Origin: Capsicum annuum
Lineage: Eukaryota; Streptophyta; Magnoliopsida; Solanales; Solanaceae
Reading direction: 5' to 3'
Assembly (NCBI RefSeq): GCF_002878395.1
Contig: NC_061115.1
Span: 151,195,034 to 151,259,033 of the forward strand
Length of the DNA: 64,000 bases
Under the pieces are notes generated by a model, which saw only the letters and a program-made list of their open reading frames with translations, was not told the origin of the DNA and made no database searches. Position numbers and translations under genes: made by a program. Below are positions 56,348 through 64,000 of the stretch, in pieces; the stretch's first letter is position 1, and the number at the start of each line of letters is the position of its first letter.

Positions 56348-58172
56348 CTAATTTAGTCGCGAAGGAAAAGTTTGGGGTGGTCTTGGAATTTGTCTTATTT
56401 CCTGCTTAATAATTAAACCCTTACCTTTTTCCTTATTGATGGTATCATTATCACCTATTGCCATTTCTGACTCCATAATAGGTGTCTCATTAATAGAAGC
56501 CTCATAATTCTTTGGTTCTTCCACAAAAGGTAGTGGGGGATCCATAACAGTAATACCAATCCTCGTGGTTATGGAAAGAACATGGCCACTATTTTTTGGT
56601 TTTTGAACAGCATTACTTAGAAGGGTAACTGGATGCCTTTGGTTCAGAGTTGCTGACATGTCTCCAAACAGGTGCTCCAACTGCTTGATAGTAGTGGCAT
56701 GAGATTCTACCTTTTAGGTCAACCCTGAAATCTTGGTCTTAATATACTTAAGGTTGACCTCCTGATTTTCTTAATCCTTTACCAGGTTAGTTAGCATCTC
56801 TTCTACTCTTGATTCTACATCTCTTCTGTCAGGTGAAATGTACCAATCTAACTTCTTTCTGTAGTCATCCTTCTTTTTCCAGTCACTATCTCTCCCCAAA
56901 CTATAGTCTATGTATCGGTCATAGTAGTTCAACCTAGGTTTTTTTTCCCTTTAGCTCAGAAACCCGCTAACTGAGAATCCAAATTATTTGCTTCCTCCTT
57001 CAATTCTAACTCGTACACTTTGGAAGCTGAAATGTGTGACCCTATTATGTTCACTTTCTCTGAACTAGCTGCTAAAAACTGCTTTGTTACTAACCCTATA
57101 TCAGTTCTTAATAATGCAATCTCTCACTTTATCGAATCATCATCTACCTTTTGGTTGCAAGAGGCACCAATAGCATATATGTCAGATCCACTCTCAGCCT
57201 CCCAAGTTTCCCACCCTCAGTTAATGAGCGAGATCTTATACAGCATCTCTAAAGCTGCCTCCTAACGTAGTCTTATAAAATATCCTCCAGATATGGTGTC
57301 TTCCATGGCTATGGAACTGATGGTCAACGCTTGATAAAATATCTCCAATAAGCTCATCTTGAACATCTGATGATTGGGCACCATTCTTAGATTCTTCTTA
57401 AACCTAAACCATGCCTCGTACATAGATTCTGACTGCAGCTTCCTGAAGTTATAGATATCATCTTTAAGATACAATATCCTGGATGAAGGAAAGAACTAAT
57501 TTAAGAATTCACAGCGTAACTCATTCCATGTAGTGATAGATCCTATTAGAAATTCCCCTAGCCATAAAGATATTTCTTATGTAAGTGAGAAGGGAAACAA
57601 CCTCAGTCTAAGTGCTTCCTGATTCACCCATGGAATTGTATGGAAACTACAGATCCCAATAAAATTATCAAGGTGCATATTTGCATCAGCAGCAGGAAAA
57701 CCCACAAATACACCCTTCAGATTTAAGAGCTGGATCATTGCACTTGTTATGTCAAACATGATGCCTAGGGTAAAACAAGAAGAATCATGGCTCTACTCTC
57801 TGTCGGCTTAATGCATCCCAGATCCTCTTCATCATCTATATGTGATTGCACATACTAATATGCTAGAATCACTTGAACTTGGGAACCTCTAGCTTTGTTA
57901 TGATTTCTAGCTAGTGCTACTTGGTGGTCTGCTTCTTGTCTTTGTTTTGTTCACTTAGCCTCCCTAGCTACTCACTGAGCTTATTTCGTTTCCCTCCTCT
58001 TATTTTCAACTTGATCTAAAAGCTCAGTAGTTTGACAATAGACAATATCATGTCTCCTTCATGAGGAGAGGGAGGCATATCATCACAAACCACTTCAAGA
58101 ATATCATCTTTTTTTTGTTCCACCATACTACTAGGTATTTGTAGGATCCTCTTTAGATTTAGATTTAGGCAT
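56348..58172 (-). pseudogene. Ath-0 gag, broken
   Basis: Start at ATG 58,172 (MPKSKSKEDPTNT, compare MPNTRS in Ath-6), then stops. Open pieces: 57,759-57,577 with ITSAMIQLLNLKGVFVGFPA, NMHLDNFIGIC and ALRLRLFPFSLT; 57,474-57,262 with DIYNFRKLQSESMYEAWFRF and SGGYFIRL; 56,680-56,348 with the MEHLFGDMSATLNQRHPVT linker and IRQIPRPPQTFPSRLN. This is the Retrotrans_gag order. The region 56,700-57,260 between pieces is frameshifted coiled-coil linker. Confidence 0.75.
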
Positions 58173-58260
58173 ACACTGGTGTATACAAAAACTAAGAACA
58201 AAAACAAAAAGAAAAATCTAAAAATTGTAACAATGTCAATTCACAAATCAACACTGTATT

Positions 58261-58277
58261 CCTTAGCAGCGATGCCA
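58261..58277 (-). other. Ath-0 primer-binding site
   Basis: Minus-strand TGGCATCGCTGCTAAGG, a diverged tRNA-Asp-type site (relative: TGGCGCCGTTGCCGGGG). It lies six bases from the LTR end. Confidence 0.6.
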
Positions 58278-58283
58278 GAATTC

Positions 58284-58452
58284 TGTGACGTTCAAGTTAC
58301 ACCACTATTCTGAATAAGGTACAATCGCTATAAGAAATGTAGTAACCCAAAAGAGGTTGTAGTCGAATCCTAAGGAAATATGAGGAATCGTGTATTACAA
58401 TTATTATAATCAACGGGCGGAACTGGAAAATTAAATAGGGGTTTTGAGTAGC
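58284..58452 (-). repeat. Ath-0 5' LTR, U5 stub
   Basis: On the minus strand it carries TCCTTAGGATTCGACTACAA, corresponding to the CCCTGTGGGATTCGACCCC phrase of Ath-6 and Ath-4b near the LTR end. It is interrupted at 58,453 by Tek-1. Confidence 0.65.
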
Positions 58453-61400
58453 TATAATGCCCCGCAAAATCCTCTTCCAGTCTAAGTCTTAGAGCATATT
58501 TGGTAAAGCAAACATCCAAGTCAAAATGTTTCAGAAATATCCTCCCAAGTATGAATTACTTTGAATTATGTGGGAATCTATTTGAGGATGAATTAAGATC
58601 ATAGAGGTCCCCTAATTCATGGTCGAGTTGAAAGCTTTCCTATCGTTCAAGTTTTAGTGATCGTAAAAATTTAGGTCAACTTCAAACGACCATAACTCAT
58701 TGTATATGAAGAAATGGGTGGCTTTCTATATATCAAATAAAAAATATTTGAATTAGCTTTCCAATTATACCAATTTTGCCTAAATCTGATATCGGAGCAA
58801 AGAGTTATCCCCATTTTATTCTAGCATGTCTAGTTGGAAAATAGTGACGACGTTTCTGACAGGCTATCATGTTTCTGACGACCTTTTTGATGATGTCTTC
58901 ACATTCTGATGATATTGCTAATGACATCGTCAGCCCTGGGCAGAAAATCAAGAATTTGGACCCCTTTTGTGATGACCATTCGTGATGGCCTATCACGGAC
59001 CTGATGACCTATCACGGATATCATCGAGTATATTTTTCCAGCAATTCAAGGGCATTTTTTCTAGGGTATTTTGGTTATTTTCCACTTTTTTATCCTCTAT
59101 AAATATGTGGAACCCTCATTCAAACCCTAATTCAATCATTTTCTTTTCCAATTCTCTCAAGAATATCTAGGGTTTCATTCAAGAACCCTAATCTTCCAAA
59201 ATTCGTCCATAAATTCTTCAAGGTTTCTTCAAGAATCAAGTTCCTCAAAGTGTAGGCTTCAAGAATTTATTTATTTCAAGTGTGGATAAAGTTTCAAGCA
59301 CTAAAGTTCATCTAATTTCAAAGGTTAAGGTATGTAGATGTTGATTCTTGGGTCTCTTTTATCCAAGAAGCTCAAGAACCCTTTTTAAAACTAAAATATT
59401 TTTATGTTTATGAGTTGTTAATGATTTTTATGAGTTGAAATGGATGTTTAATGTGTTGTTGAGTTTTGATTTATGTTTGCCTATAAAATTTATGAGCTTT
59501 GACCCTAGTATGTGGAATTCATGTGATGTTTATGATAGACCCTCTTGAAGTTGTTTTTCCATGTGATGTGCTCATGACTTTTGGGTGTAGAAATGGTTGA
59601 ATAAGTGAAGAACGTTCCCCATAGGTTTGACAAAGAGCTTAGGTGAAGCATAAGGGCCACAATAGTATGTTAAATTGGAAATCCCAAATTGTGAGCTAGT
59701 CCATGCATGTCTAGTGTTTGATAAAATCCCTTAGTGAGTCAAATGTGCCAAGATATCATGAAATTCCCAAGTAGGTGTAAAATCGGTCATATCTAATGGT
59801 TGTTGAAATACCCTAGTGAACAAGTCGAGATATGATGGTTGTAAATTTCCCCAATTATGTGCTCTTGATATATGTTAAGCTTTTAATACATGCCAAGTGG
59901 TTAGCAAGTAAGTTATGACATGATAGTATGAAGTCTCCCCAAGCCATGGAATATTTAAACACATGTCAAGATCGATATAGGTATGAAATAGCTGAGGTGA
60001 AACCTTGTTGAAGGGAGTACAATCTAGTAGCATGTTTCCCCTACGTTATTATATGATTATGATTTCGAGATGCTTAAAGTGACTCCTTGGCGACTGTGAT
60101 GATGAATAGAAGTTTGAGATCCTTAAATGCTTGAGGTGATATTTAATAACTGTGTAAATGAACATATGGCATGATTCCTGAATTACTTGTAAAGATGCTT
60201 GAATGATTGTGATGATGCATGAATGCTTGTGATGATGAATGAGTGATGATGCTTACTTTTATGCTATCAAGTACTGGGCATATTTATACCCAAAAATAGA
60301 GCTGTTGTCTAGAGCCCGTGTCAGTTTCTCAATAATGCCAGTTGAGACATGACTCTCAGAACTCAGTGAGCTATAGAACTCTATATCCTCAAACAAGTGC
60401 AGAACTTAAGAAAGCTCAATAATCTTAGAAATCTCTATAATCTCTGTATCGCTAGTAATCTAGCCTTAGTCCTGTAATCAGCACAGATCTAATAGTATTC
60501 AAGTAATTCAATTCTAATCTCTGAAGTGATTTGAGTAATCTATTCAAGCTCTATATCGTCAGTCAGATACTATAATTCAATGTCTTTTCCATCAGATACG
60601 GAACTAAGTAATCTCAGCATAACTCAGTTAGATCTTTTGAGAAACATGATCAGTATTAGATTCAGTTCAGTTGTGCTCAGTTAAGAATTCAGTCAGAGTC
60701 TTTAAGTTGGGAATAGAAACTAGCACCGAACGAGCTCAAGGATGGGAACTCACCTACTAGTAGAGGGTGTGATTTTTAGATGCAATCTTTATGCTTCAAA
60801 ACTACGTAGCCAGCATAGGTTGAGACATCATACCTACTAGTTGGAGGTAGATAAGAGATAGCATACCTGTTAGATGAGGGTAGATGAGGTGGATTAACCT
60901 GTTAGATAAGGGCTCCACCATTCTCATTTGAGCACCTGATAGATTAGGGTCACATAAAGATAATGCACATAAAGATAATGTCTTTACCCGTGGCATGGTA
61001 TTGGCACCCTCCCAACTGGGCGTAGAGGTTAGACCCCACCTGTGGTAGGTTGGGGAATGTCGGTTAAGTGACTACTTCCCACAGTATCAATTTCTAATTT
61101 AGTCTCAGTTTCAGAATTAATCTTCAGAAATTAGGACTGCCAGATACAGTCATCTATCTTTATGAGGAACTCAGATAGTTTCGTTGATTCATGGACCATC
61201 CCGATAGATAGGCTTGGTCACATATACAGTTGATTGATATCATATTCAGAGATATGCTGCCAGACAGGCTTGATCACAGTATCAAATTTCTATTGAATAT
61301 TCTTGTCGTCAGATTCAAATAGAATCATACTTCTTATCATTGATAATTGTTTCCAAAATAATCTATTAGCAAAGTTGATCTCTAATTTTATTAGTTGAAA

Positions 61401-62109
61401 GCAGTAAACTCAGAGTACAGCCCTTGATGTAATCACATCTAGATCCTCAGTTATTAGTATCAGCGAAGTCAGTGATTCAGTATCTCAGTGTCAGTAGTGA
61501 GTTCAGTGTGCAGTAAAGTGGTATGCGAGTTTCAGTATCTAGAGTTGCGATGATTGTGTTCATGTTCTATGCATTTATGTATGTGTTCTCATGTGGCATC
61601 TTTCATGACTATTCATTTTAGATATTATGCATGCATGAGCCCTTGCATTAGCCTACCTCATCTACATACTCGGTATATTCCTGTACTGACGCATTTGCAC
61701 TATAGTATTTTATTTGACACCATAGTTTTAGAGGCACAGGATCTAGATTTTCCTCAGCAGTTCTGTCCCCATCAGCAGCAGTAGTAGTGAGTCCTCTTCT
61801 TTCAAGGACGAATATCAATTTACTATTATTGTTTCAAATTTTGTTTATTTTCAGTTGACAGAGTTAGTTGGGGACCTGTCCCATCAAATCCATAGTTCAG
61901 ATAGTTTAGAGGCTTTTCAGATGGATGTATTAGTATTCAATTTTCAATTTTGAGTATGTATAGATGTGTTGAACCTTATGGAAAGTTTCCACATTTATTT
62001 TAGATATTATGTAGTGTATAGGTACAGATATCAGAAAAGGGTTAGCTTGTGGTCCTTCGGGTCCATAAGCACCGTGTGAAGTCTCGGGATGGGATCTCAG
62101 GGCGTTAAA
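58453..62109 (+). repeat. Tek-1 5' LTR
   Basis: TATAATGCCCCGC to AGGGCGTTAAA, 3,657 bp. It has a word array (58,835-59,030: GACGACGTTTCTGACAGG, GTGATGGCCTATCACGGAC), TATAAATA (59,098), donor-like AAG|GTATGT (59,329), CAGT-rich sequence (60,340-61,500), degenerate CCTGTTAGATGAGGGT repeats (60,750-60,950), and the hairpin region (61,675-61,890). The ends are slightly eroded (TA for TG). Confidence 0.8.
59098..59105 (+). promoter_or_regulatory. TATA box of Tek-1 LTR
   Basis: TATAAATA after GGTATTTTGGTTATTTTCC, about 70 bases downstream of the word array. Confidence 0.65.
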
Positions 62110-62113
62110 AACT

Positions 62114-62125
62114 TGGTATCAGAGC
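62114..62125 (+). other. Tek-1 primer-binding site
   Basis: TGGTATCAGAGC, a perfect complement to the plant initiator tRNA-Met 3' end. Confidence 0.9.
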
Positions 62126-62333
62126 CTAAGGTTCAAGAGTATCCTAGTGAGTCTAAAAAGCCGCATCTAGTAGAGTCTTGTACATGGGTGTGTAGCACGC
62201 CACATTTATGTACAAGAGGCTACAGGATTTTCTTAGGAGCAGTTCCTCTTCTTTCAGTGATCATTTCGTGCGAGTGAGCATGAGCTTAAGTTAATACTCA
62301 ATCTAATCCACTTCAGTCTTTCATTTACTAAGT

Positions 62334-63335
62334 ATGCCTCCTTGTAGAGACTTTGTCCATAGGGTTGATGATCATCCCCCTCAGCCAGTAGATCCTGAAA
62401 ATGAGAGTGTATCATATGCAGAGTTTCGGGCATCTTTCCGGGCGCTAGCCCAAGTGGTGACTAATATTCATGGCAACCATCAGGTTGCAGTCCCACCTCA
62501 GCAAGATGGGAATTCTGCCGCAGCCAGGATTAGAAGCTTCATGAAAATAAACCCTCCCGAATTCTTTGGATCAGTAATAAGCGAGGATCCACAGTTGTTT
62601 CTTGACGAGGTAAAGATGATCACCCAGATTATGCATATATCAGAGGAGAAGAGTGTTGAGTTAGCATCTTATAGGTTGAAATATATTGCTCATGATTAGG
62701 TAGTGATGTGGGAGAAAAGTAGAGGGGAGAATGCAGCTCTCATGACTTGGCTAGAGTTTCAGAGTGCCTTTCTTGATAGGTTTTTCCGGCTAGAAATGAG
62801 AGAAGCTAAGGTAAATGAGTTTATGAATCTAAGGCAAGGCTCCATGACTTGATAGCTGACCCTAGAGCGAGTATGAGTAAGTTTTTGACTGGGGTATCAA
62901 GTGATGTGTTGAAAGAGTGTAGAGCTTCCTTGCTCAATAGAGATATGGATCTTTCTAGGCTAATGATTTATGCATAATATATTGAGGCAGATAAGATAAA
63001 GGAGGAAGGGAGAGTGAGTAAAAGAGCCAAGATAGGTAGTCGTTGTTTCTCGCAGTCAGGGTCTCAAGGTGTAGTAGTTCTCAGTATGGTCGGATATTTT
63101 TAGTTCTACCTCCATCTTTAGCTAGTGTACTTGCACCTGCGTTTGGGGTGTCAGATTTGAGGAAGCGCCAAGCTCCAAAGCCCAGAGTAGTACTAGTTGT
63201 CCGTACCTACCCGTTGTGTGAAGAATATGGTAAGAATCATAAGGGTGTATGTAGAGTTGGTGGTGATGTGTGCTTTGGATGTGGCGAGACCAGTCACAAA
63301 GTTTGAGACTATCCTAAGCCAAGTCCCCGAAGTCA
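62334..63335 (+). pseudogene. Tek-1 gag, stops and frameshifts, knuckle damaged
   Basis: ATG 62,334 (MPPCRDFVHRVDDHPPQP) opens 121 codons with SVSYAEFRASFRALAQVV, RIRSFMKINPPEFFGSVI and DPQLFLDEVKMI. TAG at 62,697 replaces the usual Gln/Trp before VVMWEKSRGENAALMTWLEF; LDRFFRLEMREAKVNEFMNL follows, then a frameshift near 62,845 and pieces of the KFLTGVS...VLKECRASLL segment. The knuckle reads CFGCGETSHKV then stop, with Tyr in place of the last Cys (63,270-63,315). Tekay gag assembles particles; this copy cannot. Confidence 0.8.
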
Positions 63336-64000
63336 GCATAGTCATCCTTCAGCTCATAATAGATTGTATGCACTTCAGGCTCGCCTTCATTGGGAAAGAT
63401 CCCCTAAAATTGACCCAGGTATATTATGAGCCCTTTATCTTTATGTTATGTATTGATAGATCCTTTGCTCTCATTTTTAGCATATATGTTAGCATGAGTC
63501 ATACATAAGTTTCAGATCTTAATCAGTCAATTATGACCTAGTCTGTAGGTGCCCCGCGCACCGCTCCACTATTTTAGCGAAGTGTGTTTAGAGAGACATA
63601 AAGTCCCAAGCGGGAGATACCTCATGGTATTATGATGTTGCATGCCATTAGATTCATCTTAATCTATGTTCAGATTTTCCTTATAAATTTAGCATCAACC
63701 ATTGTTGCATTGTCAAGTCGTGCATTCAAAAGTCAGCTTAGCCGGACATTCATGCATTAGATATGTGCATTTAGTATAAAGAGTTCAGCTTGTCAGCGTG
63801 TGTTCAGTCGTGTATTTATGAGATCATCCCAATTATGAGTCCATGCATCATATATGCATGTGTATTATGAAAATTCAGTTATGAGTATCATCAGTCGAGT
63901 ATTCCATGCATTATATATGCATGCCCAGTGAGAGAACTCTATATGTCAATCATTCCAGTTGCTTAGTCTTGATCTGATATATTTCTATTTCTTCAAAAAG
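63336..64000 (+). other. Tek-1 region after gag, 3'-end-like
   Basis: No frame of note and no protease. A polypurine-like CCAAGCGGGAGATAC (63,606-63,620) is not followed by an LTR start. From 63,720 it repeats ATGCATTAGATATG-type words (63,752, 63,843, 63,909), as in Tek-7 at 23,316-23,440. Confidence 0.5.

Larger units (their letters stand above)
51543..58452 (-). mobile_element. Ath-0: Athila-type element, main body (outermost element)
   Basis: 5' LTR stub 58,452-58,284, primer site, gag, protease, conserved block, inter-ORF cassette, ORF2, 3' non-coding region. The 3' end was lost in a deletion that also took most of the Cop-1 5' LTR; a probable 3' LTR fragment is at 1-292. The 5' LTR is interrupted by Tek-1. 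No pol. Confidence 0.7.
58453..64000 (+). mobile_element. Tek-1: Tekay-type element, left part (continues beyond the window)
   Basis: 5' LTR, tRNA-Met primer site, gag with knuckle, then short 3'-type sequence. Inserted in the Ath-0 5' LTR; the left flank is GTAGC (58,448-58,452), which should recur beyond the window. After gag the sequence passes within about 300 bases into 3'-end vocabulary without protease or pol, so this copy looks gag-only. Confidence 0.75.

Noticed and set aside
60802..60996. 64-codon minus-strand frame with repeated LTGM/LVGM-type units
   Set aside because: Produced by the degenerate minisatellite of the Tek-1 LTR; no protein context.

Overview
The window reads as nuclear DNA of a flowering plant: AT-rich, with no host gene, tRNA or rRNA that I can support, and built almost entirely from decayed LTR retrotransposons. 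Athila-type (Ty3/gypsy, tRNA-Asp-like primer site), Tekay/Del-type chromovirus (2-3.7 kb LTRs beginning with TGTAAYRCCCCG-like sequence) and Ty1/copia elements are all present. The style of the gag, protease and second-ORF remnants suggests a eudicot, tentatively Solanaceae; that last step is recall and not proof.

The layout is one deep nest. I use working names of my own; the number is the nesting depth. Ath-0 (minus strand) is the outermost element: 3' LTR piece at 1-292, body at 51,543-58,283, 5' LTR stub at 58,284-58,452. Its 5' LTR was hit by Tek-1 (plus, 58,453 to the window end). Its 3' LTR was hit by the copia element Cop-1 (minus, 293-2,927 and 50,299-51,542). Cop-1 gag is split by Ath-2 (minus, 2,928-50,298) with the same 5-bp duplication TGTTG on both sides, 47 kb apart. 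Ath-2 carries a solo Tekay LTR, Tek-3s (8,696-11,556, duplication ATAGG), and a Tekay element, Tek-3 (plus, 11,832-11,853 and 31,828-48,190). The 5' LTR of Tek-3 holds Ath-4 (minus, 11,854-31,827, CTTCT/TTTCT) and its 3' LTR holds Ath-4b (plus, 37,885-46,341, GTGAT/GTGAC). Inside Ath-4 sits the minus-strand LTR Tek-5 (15,181-16,006), inside that Ath-6 (plus, 16,007-28,027), and inside that Tek-7 (23,276-26,899).

What the elements encode: the four Athila-type elements Ath-0, Ath-2, Ath-4 and Ath-6 keep gag, an aspartic protease and at least part of a second ORF (ORF2) resembling the plant ATHILA-ORF-1 / 'putative plant transposon protein' family; Ath-4b keeps gag and protease. Tek-1 and Tek-3 keep gag, with a protease in Tek-3; Cop-1 keeps gag with a zinc knuckle. 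I recognise no reverse transcriptase, RNase H or integrase anywhere. In all five Athila-type copies the protease is followed directly by the same non-coding block, so the missing pol looks like a property of the lineage and not five accidents. All reading frames carry stops or frameshifts, so nothing here looks functional now.

The most interesting signal is regulatory. Just upstream of the TATA box, LTRs of unrelated families carry arrays of short, partly self-complementary, GC-rich words that differ by family. A second array, usually followed by its own TATA-like box and a splice-donor-like site, lies between protease and ORF2. In three elements the LTR array and the internal array share the same words. 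This suggests a paired-promoter design in which ORF2 has its own internal promoter that evolves together with the LTR.
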